A program made the translations under genes and the position numbers. 21,847 nucleotides of DNA, taken from NCBI GenBank assembly GCA_964561655.1, contig CAZLQG010000017.1, positions 1 through 21,847 on the forward strand, in the 5' to 3' direction. Source of the DNA: CAZLQG01 sp964561655 (lineage in GTDB: Bacteria; Patescibacteriota; Doudnabacteria; UBA920). A model generated the notes under the pieces. The model saw only the letters and a program-made list of their open reading frames with translations. It was not told the origin of the DNA and did no database searches. Shown here piece after piece: positions 1 to 5,873 of the stretch. Each line of letters starts with the position of its first letter. Position 1 is the first letter of the stretch.

Positions 1-157
1 TGAGCTTCATTCCTTTTGGAGTAAATAATACCCTCTGAGTCTCACGATTTATCCTAAGAAACGGCTTCAGTAAAGCCGCTATAACTGCGGGTTCTATCTG
101 GCTACCGGAATCGGTAAACAGTTCATCAAGTGGATTATCTATATTCTTATCTGCCAT
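1..157 (-). CDS. Unrecognised protein, N-terminal part (runs off the window)
   Basis: An open minus-strand frame starts at the ATG at 157-155 and runs off the left edge, giving 52 residues that begin MADKNIDNPLDELF and end in FTPKGMKL. The visible part is acidic at first, then has a predicted helical stretch (IEPAVIAALLKPFL) and a strand-like RVLFTPKG. I do not recognise a named domain. The composition looks like genuine coding sequence, and the pattern resembles small conserved hypothetical proteins of CPR genomes, but that is an impression only. There is no Shine-Dalgarno sequence in front of the ATG; the upstream 20 bases are nearly all A and T. The C-terminal part is missing, so neither total length nor function can be given. 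Confidence 0.6.
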   Translation of the reverse strand, partial: MADKNIDNPLDELFTDSGSQIEPAVIAALLKPFLRINRETQRVLFTPKGMKL

Positions 158-298
158 ATATTTTATTATATATTACTGGTTAATTATATGCAAGAGGCGA
201 TAAACCATATCTCTCATATCCCTTATGATACTCCTTCTGCGTACGCTGTCAACATCTTTAGCGCCTACCATAATTACGGTAAGCAAGAAGCGGACATA

Positions 299-335
299 AA
301 TTTAAACCACCGACGAGATGTCGGTGGTTTAAATT
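299..335. repeat. Perfect 16-bp inverted repeat (stem-loop)
   Basis: The arms at 299-314 and 320-335 are exact reverse complements, with a 5-nt loop (GAGAT). The GC core is ACCACCGAC/GTCGGTGGT and the outer part is AATTTAA/TTAAATT. It lies in the 330-bp stretch without a gene between the partial gene at 1-157 and the tRNA. It lacks a clean U-tract on either strand, so it is a poor intrinsic terminator. It may be part of a structured RNA or a REP-like element. Two more stem-loops lie at about 341-360 and 382-438. Confidence 0.7.
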
Positions 336-381
336 CTGGATACGGCACTCAGCCGGTATGCTGTAAACGGGATGGAATAAG

Positions 382-438
382 TCAGCTATCAGTTTTCTTG
401 GCGACCACGCAAGGTGGTCTTCCACGATACTGTGCTGA
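382..438. other. Branched stem-loop in gene-free region, possible structured RNA
   Basis: The bases TCAGC (382-386) pair with GCTGA (434-438), CAGT (390-393) with ACTG (429-432), and the inner GACCAC (403-408) with GTGGTC (414-419) around a 5-nt loop. A smaller hairpin, ATACGGC against GCCGGTAT with one bulge, precedes it at about 340-360. The whole 299-438 stretch is therefore far more structured than other spacers in this window. It matches no RNA class I can recognise: I looked for hallmarks of tmRNA, RNase P RNA, SRP RNA and 6S RNA and saw none. The strand is undetermined because the pairing works on either. Confidence 0.4.
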
Positions 439-441
439 TTT

Positions 442-460
442 TGGCTGGGGTGGAAGGATT
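442..460 (-). repeat. Exact 19-nt copy of the tRNA-Gln 3' end
   Basis: The 19 bases at 442-460 are identical to 490-508, which are the CCA, discriminator, acceptor 3' strand and part of the T-arm of tRNA-Gln. The two copies are offset by exactly 48 bp. No tRNA body precedes the second copy. On the minus strand a GGGGT just upstream can pair with its ACCCC, giving a mini acceptor-like helix ending in GCCA. This could be a leftover attachment-site duplication, a partial tandem duplication of the tRNA gene, or a tRNA-like tail. Confidence 0.7.
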
Positions 461-489
461 TTTACCCCGTTAAATATTTTCTCCACCCG

Positions 490-564
490 TGGCTGGGGTG
501 GAAGGATTCGAACCTTCGAATGGCGCCTCCAAAGGGCGCTGCCTTACCACTTGGCTACACCCCA
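490..564 (-). tRNA. tRNA-Gln (anticodon UUG), CCA encoded
   Basis: On the minus strand the acceptor stem TGGGGTG (564-558) pairs with CACCCCA (500-494), followed by discriminator G and an encoded CCA (492-490). The D-arm contains GCCAAGTGGTAAGGC. The anticodon stem GCGCC/GGCGC closes the seven-base loop CTTTGGA, which gives anticodon TTG. The T-arm contains GGTTCGAATCC. This is the standard bacterial tRNA-Gln layout, 75 nt with CCA. A perfect -10 box (TATAAT, minus strand, 594-589) sits about 25 bp upstream. The trailer directly after CCA can pair with the acceptor 3' strand (TCCACCC with GGGTGGA), a possible competing fold before processing. Confidence 0.96.
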
Positions 565-588
565 ATATCTATTGGGAAAATCTAAGAT

Positions 589-594
589 ATTATA
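589..594 (-). promoter_or_regulatory. -10 box of the tRNA-Gln promoter
   Basis: A minus-strand TATAAT at 594-589 is a perfect -10 hexamer and would start transcription near 582, about 18 nt before the mature tRNA 5' end. The -35 region 17 bp further up is only TTTATT, a weak match. It overlaps the region that would hold the divergent promoter of the gene at 644. Confidence 0.5.
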
Positions 595-601
595 CGATAT
601 T

Positions 602-634
602 TTGCTGGAAAAATAAAGCCATCTTATATATAAT
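602..634 (+). promoter_or_regulatory. Candidate promoter of the membrane protein gene at 644
   Basis: TTGCTG at 602-607 is followed after 17 bp by TATATA (625-630); a better -10, TATAAT, overlaps it at 629-634 but with 21-bp spacing. Either way transcription would start at or within about 10 nt of the ATG at 644, so the mRNA would be nearly leaderless. This fits the lack of a ribosome binding site before that ATG. Confidence 0.35.
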
Positions 635-643
635 AATATTGTA

Positions 644-991
644 ATGAAATCCAAACTTCTCAAATGGATACCAAGAATTCTGGGAATAGCTTACGTCCTG
701 TTTTTGAGCATGTTTGCTTTGGATGTTTTTAGCGAATACTCTAAGATTACGGATATCTTAATTGCCCTGTTTATGCACTTAATCCCAAGCTTCGTCTTTT
801 TGGCGATTTTAATTTTAGCTTGGAAAAGGCCTTTTGGGGGAGGAGTAATATTTATAATTTTAACCTTGCTCTTTACCTTACAGTTTGACTTCTACGAAAA
901 TCTGACATCCTTTTTAGCCCTAGGCCTGCCTCTATTGGTGATTGGAATTTTATTTATCTTGGATGCAAAGCTTAAAAAAACCGCTCCTTAG
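644..991 (+). CDS. Small four-helix membrane protein, function unknown
   Basis: A 115-residue protein with almost no soluble part. Hydrophobic segments lie at about residues 10-28, 36-60, 66-82 and 88-108, joined by very short loops, with basic ends (MKSKLLKW at the start, DAKLKKTAP at the end). It resembles small conserved membrane proteins annotated with DUF numbers only (DUF7670-like is my best guess, not verified). The ATG has no Shine-Dalgarno sequence but a promoter lies directly upstream. Its stop codon is inside the terminator hairpin at 975-1004 shared with the converging operon. Substrate or role cannot be inferred. Confidence 0.75.
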   Translation: MKSKLLKWIPRILGIAYVLFLSMFALDVFSEYSKITDILIALFMHLIPSFVFLAILILAWKRPFGGGVIFIILTLLFTLQFDFYENLTSFLALGLPLLVIGILFILDAKLKKTAP

Positions 992-1004
992 GGAACGGTT
1001 TTTT
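975..1004. terminator. Bidirectional intrinsic terminator
   Basis: AACCG and CGGTT, extended by TCC/GGA after one C-A mismatch, form a hairpin around TTAG, with an A-run on the left and a T-run (six T) on the right. It therefore ends transcripts from both sides: the plus-strand gene that stops at 991 and the minus-strand operon whose last gene ends at 1017. Confidence 0.8.
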
Positions 1005-1016
1005 AAAATAAATAAT

Positions 1017-1469
1017 CTATTCCATCCGCATTGGCAGATTCGGGGTCAGGTTGATGCTTTTCGCGGTAAGCGTACCGTCGGAATTTGCCGTTCCGCTGAC
1101 CATAACTTCCAGGCCCACGATTAAATCCTCAAGCGTGCCGGTGGCGGACTTGCTGATACTAGCCGACTCGGGCAAAAATATTATTTTTGAACCGCCGTCG
1201 CGCAGCTCAACGGTTATGCTGTTTTCGTCCCTGCTGATAATTTTCCCAGCAGCAACACCACCCGCTGTTTGCCCACCAGTCATGTCGCGAAATATCCCCT
1301 GCTGGCCCATTTGCTGCCTTTGCTCGGTTGATAAATTTTGAAAATTCCGTGCCCCAAACTGCCCGCCAGCGAGCGTTTTATTTTGCTGATATTTCATCCC
1401 TCCGTAAAACCCTCCTCCCACGCCGACAAGCAGCGCAACGATAACTATCAAAATGCTTTGTTTGTTCAT
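1017..1469 (-). CDS. Exported/membrane-anchored DUF5666-like protein
   Basis: A 150-residue protein with an N-terminal membrane anchor or signal (residues 4-24, ILIVIVALLVGVGGGFYGG). Next comes a Gln/Gly-rich linker (about 30-72), and then a small beta domain: GKIISRDENSITVELRDG, ...EDLIVGLEVMVSGTANSDGTLTAKSI. That alternation (a strand 'GKI..., IT V', then 'GxxVxVxGxxxxDGTxxAxxI') is typical of the DUF5666 / OB-like family of secreted proteins. The ATG at 1469 has AGGA about 8 nt upstream. It is the last gene of the MacAB-like operon, 126 bp after the permease, so it may be an accessory envelope component. No catalytic residues are visible. The family call is by pattern only. Confidence 0.75.
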   Translation of the reverse strand: MNKQSILIVIVALLVGVGGGFYGGMKYQQNKTLAGGQFGARNFQNLSTEQRQQMGQQGIFRDMTGGQTAGGVAAGKIISRDENSITVELRDGGSKIIFLPESASISKSATGTLEDLIVGLEVMVSGTANSDGTLTAKSINLTPNLPMRME

Positions 1470-1504
1470 CTTATAATCCTAAAGTTATAAATTATTAGTT
1501 AATC

Positions 1505-1530
1505 CTATTCATACCTAAGCGCATCTACCC
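1505..1530 (-). pseudogene. Remnant of a second MacB/FtsX permease C-terminus
   Basis: On the minus strand this reads G-V-D-A-L-R-Y-E-stop, matching the I-D-A-L-R-Y-E-stop end of the permease at 1596-2819. The two stretches agree at 18 of 23 bases, and the differences largely preserve the residues (Leu as CTT versus TTA), as expected for a diverged coding sequence rather than a recent copy. The frame has a stop nine codons or fewer upstream, inside a hairpin at 1528-1561, so only the tail remains. Seven residues are short, so a chance match cannot be excluded. Confidence 0.45.
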
Positions 1531-1561
1531 CGTACTATAATCCTTCGGATTAACTACGGGG
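1528..1561. repeat. Stem-loop with CCCCGTA/TACGGGG arms
   Basis: CCCCGTA (1528-1534) pairs with TACGGGG (1555-1561). After a small internal loop, TAATCC (1538-1543) pairs with GGATTA (1547-1552) around TTC. It lies between the permease and the last gene of the operon, directly beside the permease-tail remnant. There is no U-tract, so it may stabilise or process the mRNA rather than end it. A smaller hairpin, GCAGG/CCTGC, follows at 1565-1583. Confidence 0.65.
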
Positions 1562-1595
1562 CAAGCAGGAGTTAATACCTGCAACAAAAGCTAAT

Positions 1596-2819
1596 TTATT
1601 CATACCTTAATGCGTCTATAGGATTTAATTTAGAAGCGCGGCGAGCGGGATAATAGCCGAATATCACGCCAATACCGGCTGAAACGCCGAACGCCAACAA
1701 AATGGAAAACAGCGACACTTTGGTGCTGGTGCCGCCAAAATAACTAATTCCAAAAGCTAAAATCCAACCCAAAAGAATTCCAAAGAGCCCGCCTAAAAAA
1801 GTCAATGTGACAGCTTCGGCTAAAAATTGCAAAGTGATATCGCGACTTTTTCCCCCAATGGCCTTTCTAAGACCAATCTCGCGCGTGCGTTCGGTTACGG
1901 TGGTAAGCATCATATTCATAATGCCAATACCGCCGACTAAAAGCGAAATTCCGGCAATGGAAGCCAGTAATATGGTAAAAGTATCCGTTACGCTGGAAGC
2001 GGCTTCTACAATGTCGGACTGGTTCATCACTTGAAAATCCGCCATTTGAGCATTCGCAATATTATGCCTCTGCAAAAACAAATTAGTTATTTGCTGTTGG
2101 ACTGTTGACATGGCTTGAGGATTTTCGGCCTGCACGCTAATGCTGCTTAGGCTCTCGTCTCCGGACAAAAACCTTTGTGCAGCGGTTAAAGGCACGTAAA
2201 TCATATCGTCTTGATTGGAAAAGCCACTGCCGCCTTTAGCCTTGGTTACGCCTATGACTTTAAACTCCACTTTATTGATTTTTATACTTTGCCCTGTCGG
2301 GTCAGCCCCTTCTCCAAACAAGTCTTCCACGGTAGTGGGGCCCAAAACCGCTACTTTAGATGCGTTCTTAACCTGACTGTCTAAAATAAAATTTCCTTTT
2401 TCTATGCTTACGTTCCGTACTTCCGCGTATTGGGCTACGGTGCCAATAACCTGCGTGTTGGTGTTTGTGCCTTTGGCCGTAACCTGAAAGCGTGAGGATT
2501 TTTCCGGCGCCACAGCTTTAATGCCGTTTATTTCTTCGGCGATTGCGTCCGCGTCTTCCTGGGTCAGGGTGGAAGCGCTGCCGCGGCCCGCGGAAACCTG
2601 CGTGCCTACGCCGCGGATAAAACCCGGACTCACCATAATCAAATTAGAGCCAATAGATTGGATATTGGCTTCCACGCTGGCTTGCGCGCCCTGGCCAACG
2701 GCTATCATGGCAATTACCGAAGCAATGCCGATAACAATTCCTAAAATGGTCAGGCTGCTGCGAGCCTTATTGGCAGCAACGGCAAAAGCGGTTTCTTCAA
2801 ATAAATCGAAATACTTCAT
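1596..2819 (-). CDS. MacB-type ABC transporter permease
   Basis: A 407-residue permease of the MacB/FtsX (type VII ABC) family. Residues 1-20 are an amphipathic lead-in, the first membrane segment is about 22-44 (LTILGIVIGIASVIAMIAVG), and a large extracytoplasmic MacB_PCD domain covers about 45-270. The last three membrane segments are at about 282-306, 330-355 and 366-392. The C-terminus PARRASKLNPIDALRYE is the classic tail of this family. These proteins do not move substrate through the membrane themselves. They couple cytoplasmic ATP hydrolysis to a periplasmic or extracellular adaptor by mechanotransmission. The separate ATPase (2913-3608) and MacA-like adaptor (3605-5338) are encoded just upstream in the same operon. 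Substrate (peptide, lipid, macrolide-like compound) cannot be read from the sequence. The start at 2819 is supported by the family-typical N-terminus, but no strong ribosome binding site is visible. Confidence 0.93.
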   Translation of the reverse strand: MKYFDLFEETAFAVAANKARSSLTILGIVIGIASVIAMIAVGQGAQASVEANIQSIGSNLIMVSPGFIRGVGTQVSAGRGSASTLTQEDADAIAEEINGIKAVAPEKSSRFQVTAKGTNTNTQVIGTVAQYAEVRNVSIEKGNFILDSQVKNASKVAVLGPTTVEDLFGEGADPTGQSIKINKVEFKVIGVTKAKGGSGFSNQDDMIYVPLTAAQRFLSGDESLSSISVQAENPQAMSTVQQQITNLFLQRHNIANAQMADFQVMNQSDIVEAASSVTDTFTILLASIAGISLLVGGIGIMNMMLTTVTERTREIGLRKAIGGKSRDITLQFLAEAVTLTFLGGLFGILLGWILAFGISYFGGTSTKVSLFSILLAFGVSAGIGVIFGYYPARRASKLNPIDALRYE

Positions 2820-2905
2820 AAAATTATTCTAATTGCTCTAATTCACCTAGTTGACCTAAATAAATCCCAAATCCCAATTACAAAATTGGAAATTGGTGCT
2901 TGTTT

Positions 2906-2937
2906 AGAATAATTAGAAATTAGAATAATTAGAAATT
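2906..2937. repeat. 16-bp tandem duplication reaching into the ATPase gene
   Basis: The 16-mer AGAATAATTAGAAATT occurs twice head to tail at 2906-2921 and 2922-2937. The second copy and part of the first lie inside the coding sequence of the ATPase, giving it the tail ISNYSNF, while the rest lies in the spacer before the permease. The neighbouring 2860-2900 stretch is made of similar short AT-rich units (aatcccaaatccc..., ttggaaattgg). Confidence 0.85.
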
Positions 2938-3608
2938 TTCTCATCTTGGATAATCTCCCCATCCCTAATATGAATAATCCTGCGCGCGTGCTTGGCAACA
3001 TCTTGTTCGTGGGTGATGATAATTATGGTTCTTCCCTGCCGGTTCAAATCTTCAAAAGTCTTAAGTACAACTTCACCGGTCTTAGTGTCCAAATTTCCTG
3101 TAGGCTCGTCGGCTAGTAATAATTTAGGATCATTCACCAAAGCCCGCGCAATGGCCACGCGCTGCATCTGCCCGCCTGAAAGCTGGTTGGACAAATGCTG
3201 GAATCTTTCTTCCTCCAGCCCCACGGCAAAAAGAACCTTCCTAGCGGCCTCTTCACGTTTGTCTTTTTCAACTTCTGCATAAACTAAAGGCAAGACGGCG
3301 TTTTTTAAAACCGTGGCGCGGGGCAATAAATTAAACGCCTGGAATACGAAACCAATTTTCTTTTTACGTATATCAGCCAACTCATCATCCGAAAGCTTTG
3401 AGATATCATCCCCATCTAAAATATATTTGCCCGAAGTAGGGCTGTCCAAAGCCCCCAAAAGATGCATTAGCGTAGATTTGCCACTTCCAGAAGGGCCCAT
3501 AATCGCCACAAATTCGCCTTCCTCTATCTTGAAGGATACACTTTTTAAAACCGTGGCCTCCTGTCCACCGGTTTTATAAACTTTCGTAAGATTATAACAT
3601 TCTATCAT
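2913..3608 (-). CDS. MacB/LolD-type ABC transporter ATPase
   Basis: A 231-residue nucleotide-binding subunit with every ABC hallmark. Walker A is GPSGSGKST (38-46), the Q-loop Gln is at 90, the signature LSGGQMQR is at 143-150, Walker B LLLADEP is at 163-169 with the catalytic Glu at 168, and the switch His is at 200. It belongs to the MacB/LolD/FtsE-like group that powers MacB-type permeases; the GNLDTKTG after Walker B is typical. The ATG overlaps the stop of the MacA-like gene by the four bases ATGA, so the two are translationally coupled. The permease follows after 93 bp. Oddity: the last seven residues (ISNYSNF) are encoded by an AT-rich tandem repeat rather than by family-conserved sequence. 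Confidence 0.96.
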   Translation of the reverse strand: MIECYNLTKVYKTGGQEATVLKSVSFKIEEGEFVAIMGPSGSGKSTLMHLLGALDSPTSGKYILDGDDISKLSDDELADIRKKKIGFVFQAFNLLPRATVLKNAVLPLVYAEVEKDKREEAARKVLFAVGLEEERFQHLSNQLSGGQMQRVAIARALVNDPKLLLADEPTGNLDTKTGEVVLKTFEDLNRQGRTIIIITHEQDVAKHARRIIHIRDGEIIQDEKISNYSNF

Positions 3609-5338
3609 CTCATTATCCTCATCATCTCGCCGCCTCCCATGCCGGCGCCAAAACTGTTCCCCCCGCTACTTTGCAAGCTGGTTTGAGAATTACTGATGGT
3701 CTGAGTGATTATCTCCTGACCCTCGCTAAGGCCACTGGTAATTTCCACCATTGTGTCATTAGAGCTGCCAACTGTGACCAAAACTGCTTGAGGCTGACCG
3801 TTTTCCAAAATTTCCACGTATGAATAATTGCCTTGGGTTTTTACCGCAGAACCGGACACCAACAAAACATCGGGTTTGGCTTCGGTAATAATGTCAGCCG
3901 AAACACTCATGCCCGGTTTAACCCTTTCGTCCTGCGTATCAAAAGCAATCTTTACCACGTAATTCACCACGCCCTGAGTGGCAGTACCAATGCTGTCAAC
4001 CTCCGCCACGGTTCCGGTTATAGTCAGCTCTTCTATGGCATCAAAGGTTAATACCGCTTTTTGCCCTGTCTTTACTTTGGGGACATCAACCTCGTTAAGC
4101 GAAATTTCCACCATTTGCTGAGGACTGATTAGCGTTGCGACGGAAGTGCCGGAAGAAGCGTTATCGCCTTTTTTTACGCTCACCGCAGCTATTGTGCCGC
4201 CTATGGAAGCGCGCAACGTGTAGTCTGAAAGTTTTTCTTTTGCATCCAACAGCGCGTTTTGCTTTTGCTGGACGGAAAGCTCGGAAGAGCGCAAATCCAA
4301 AGCGTCTGGTTCTGCCACAAGCTTATCGAGAGACGCCGCGCTTTCATCTATGCTTCTTTGAGCATTAACAATTGCTTGTTTCTGGCTGATGATTGTATTT
4401 TTGGCGGAAAGCAGGCTAGTCAAATGCCCGTTAATCTTGCCGGTGTAGGAATTCAACTCCGACAAATGGGTGGTTGCTGCGGCGGCGGGGGTTTTATTCG
4501 CCGAGGTAAGCTTATCTACGTAAAACTGGATAAGGTTATTCGCGCTGGTCACCGCTTCGGAAAGCTTAACCGCGGTGTCATAAGTTTCCTGAATAATCGA
4601 CTCAATCGTGGAGGTAGGCGAAGACCGCGTTAGCGATTTATAATCCTGAAAATTTTTATCGTAAGCCAGCCTAGCCGCCTCAAGCTTGGTTTGCGTGTCG
4701 GTTTTAAAATTATAAGCTTTTAAGTCGTACTCCGCGGCCTTGCTGTAATAATAATCTATGTTCCATTCGCCGTTGGTGCCCAAAGTGCTGGAATACAAAA
4801 CGTCCTGCAGGCCCGACATGGCCGAAGGCAAATCCAAAAATGCATCAGTAACATCGTTGAATCCGTCATTATAAGCTTTTTCAAGGGCAGTTTCTGCATC
4901 AGCTTTATTTTCTTTGGCCTTGGCAAGGTTATTTTCCGCCTGCAAAAGCGTAAGAGCGTCAGCTGGCTGCTTAAGCTTGTTTAGAGACAATTGAGCTGTC
5001 TCTAAACTTATTTCGGCGTCTCGTACCGTCTTTTGCGCATCTGAGCTGTCTATACGAGCGACTACATCGCCGACTTTGACCGTTTGGCCGTTTTGCACGC
5101 CGATATAAACAATATCTCCGGAAACTTTGGGCTTAATATCTATTTGGCTTAAAGCCGAAACCTGGCCCGTACCGCTCACGGAAACTGTCAAAGTGCCGCG
5201 CGTAACCGCCGTAGTTTGATAACTAACCTCTTCTTGGCCGCCAGCAAAAATTTTAACCGCGAAATATCCGGCGACAATTATCAGAACAATCGCCCCCCAG
5301 GTAACTTTCCTTTTTAACCAACGCTTTATAAAATTCAT
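3605..5338 (-). CDS. MacA/HlyD-type periplasmic adaptor (membrane fusion protein)
   Basis: About 577 residues, starting at the ATG at 5338 (MNFIKRWLKRK, a basic cytoplasmic tip). One membrane anchor spans about 13-33. Then come the first half of the beta-barrel/lipoyl domain (about 45-100, with SGTGQVSALSQIDIKPKVSG), a long alpha-helical hairpin (about 100-390, rich in Ala, Lys and Glu), and the second lipoyl half (IGGTIAAVSVKKGDNASSGT). The beta-barrel follows (MVEISLNEVDVPKVKTGQ...), and the end is Gly/Met-rich. The helical hairpin is long for a MacA-like protein. Known adaptors of this family bridge a MacB-type transporter to the outside of the cell. In a lineage without a classical outer membrane the adaptor would act in the cell wall zone. 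An open frame runs through the N gap into the next gene upstream, but that is an artefact of the 100-N filler: this gene begins with its own membrane-anchor N-terminus. Confidence 0.92.
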   Translation of the reverse strand: MNFIKRWLKRKVTWGAIVLIIVAGYFAVKIFAGGQEEVSYQTTAVTRGTLTVSVSGTGQVSALSQIDIKPKVSGDIVYIGVQNGQTVKVGDVVARIDSSDAQKTVRDAEISLETAQLSLNKLKQPADALTLLQAENNLAKAKENKADAETALEKAYNDGFNDVTDAFLDLPSAMSGLQDVLYSSTLGTNGEWNIDYYYSKAAEYDLKAYNFKTDTQTKLEAARLAYDKNFQDYKSLTRSSPTSTIESIIQETYDTAVKLSEAVTSANNLIQFYVDKLTSANKTPAAAATTHLSELNSYTGKINGHLTSLLSAKNTIISQKQAIVNAQRSIDESAASLDKLVAEPDALDLRSSELSVQQKQNALLDAKEKLSDYTLRASIGGTIAAVSVKKGDNASSGTSVATLISPQQMVEISLNEVDVPKVKTGQKAVLTFDAIEELTITGTVAEVDSIGTATQGVVNYVVKIAFDTQDERVKPGMSVSADIITEAKPDVLLVSGSAVKTQGNYSYVEILENGQPQAVLVTVGSSNDTMVEITSGLSEGQEIITQTISNSQTSLQSSGGNSFGAGMGGGEMMRIMR

Positions 5339-5371
5339 ATTTCTTAATAAATTGAGATCAATAAAAATAAA

Positions 5372-5471
5372 NNNNNNNNNNNNNNNNNNNNNNNNNNNNN
5401 NNNNNNNNNNNNNNNNNNNNNNNNNNNNNNNNNNNNNNNNNNNNNNNNNNNNNNNNNNNNNNNNNNNNNNN
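5372..5471. other. Assembly gap (100 N)
   Basis: Exactly 100 N, the usual filler for a scaffold gap of unknown size. It removes the 3' end of the secreted protein gene that starts at 5827 and an unknown length of spacer before the MacA-like gene. The open frame on each side happens to be continuous through the filler and would falsely join two proteins. Confidence 0.98.
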
Positions 5472-5827
5472 TCTGCCTGCTGCTGGCTGATTACGCCCTG
5501 GTCAATCAAAGCCTGCAAACGCTCCTGCATCTGCTGCTGATGCATCTCCTGCATTTTGGCCTGCAACTGCTCCTGGGTAATACCGTTCTGCTCGGCTATC
5601 TGCCAAAGTGTCTGTCCCTGCGCCCAGCCGTCCTTTACATCATCAATATTAATGCCAAGCAACTGTGCCTCCTGCTGGAATCTTTCCTGCTGGCGCTGGG
5701 CGATTTCTTCAGGGCTGGCCTGCTGGCCGAACCCAAAGCCCAAACCGTTGGCGGAAACCGAAACCGCGCTGGCAACAACCAAAGTAGCTACCGGCAAAGC
5801 CGCATAAAGCAAATACTTTTTTTTCAT
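5472..5827 (-). CDS. Secreted helical protein (DUF2680-like), 3' end lost in gap
   Basis: 118 codons are visible from the ATG at 5827. A clear signal peptide (MKKKYLLYAALPVATLVVASAVSVSA, cleavage expected after residue 26) is followed by a Gln-rich, helical region. The motif LLGINIDDVKDGWAQGQTLWQ, then IAEQNGITQEQLQAKM and LQALIDQGVISQQQA, matches the pattern of short secreted DUF2680-type proteins ('LGIs.eel...GktLaeIAe.nGit.eql...ll..GkITqeqA'). The start at 5827 is chosen because AAAGGA lies 8 nt upstream and the signal peptide follows at once; a farther ATG at 5887 has neither. It is the first gene of the operon that continues with the MacA-like adaptor, so it may be a periplasmic partner or sensor of the transporter. 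The 3' end is missing. Confidence 0.85.
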
Positions 5828-5861
5828 AAGCAATTCCTTTCTTTTAATGTTAATTTCGCTT

Positions 5862-5873
5862 TTGCTCGAGCAA
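5862..5873. promoter_or_regulatory. 12-bp palindrome upstream of the transporter operon
   Basis: TTGCTCGAGCAA is a perfect palindrome 35 bp before the start codon at 5827. It is flanked by GCTTTT and AAAAGC, which extend the symmetry as a hairpin in RNA. Its position between a putative promoter region and the start codon suits an operator for a dimeric repressor or a 5'-leader hairpin. No regulator gene lies next to it. Confidence 0.4.

Noticed and set aside
173..271. Short minus-strand frame of 32 codons (MVGAKDVDSVRRRSIIRDMR...) ending 15 bp before the partial gene
   Set aside because: It has no ribosome site and no recognisable motif. The basic, helical sequence could be a leader peptide, but 32 codons in an AT-rich spacer are expected by chance.
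299..335. Intrinsic terminator for tRNA-Gln
   Set aside because: The stem is strong but no run of T follows on the minus strand (TTTATGTCC only), and it lies 155 bp beyond the tRNA.
188..616. Plus-strand open frame of 142 codons across the gene-free region and the tRNA
   Set aside because: It runs antisense through the tRNA-Gln gene and the stem-loops, has no ribosome site and no coding-like composition; the GWGGRIRTFE part is just the antisense of the tRNA T-arm and acceptor.
3300..3560. 16-nt direct repeat TTTTTAAAACCGTGGC (near 3302 and 3543) within the ATPase gene
   Set aside because: Both copies encode A-T-V-L-K, a short local peptide coincidence within conserved protein sequence; no sign of a repeat element.
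3543..3577. Hairpin AAAACCGTGG / CCACCGGTTTT near the start of the ATPase gene
   Set aside because: It has a bulge, is inside coding sequence whose residues are reasonable for the family, and lacks a good U-tract, so I do not call it a terminator.
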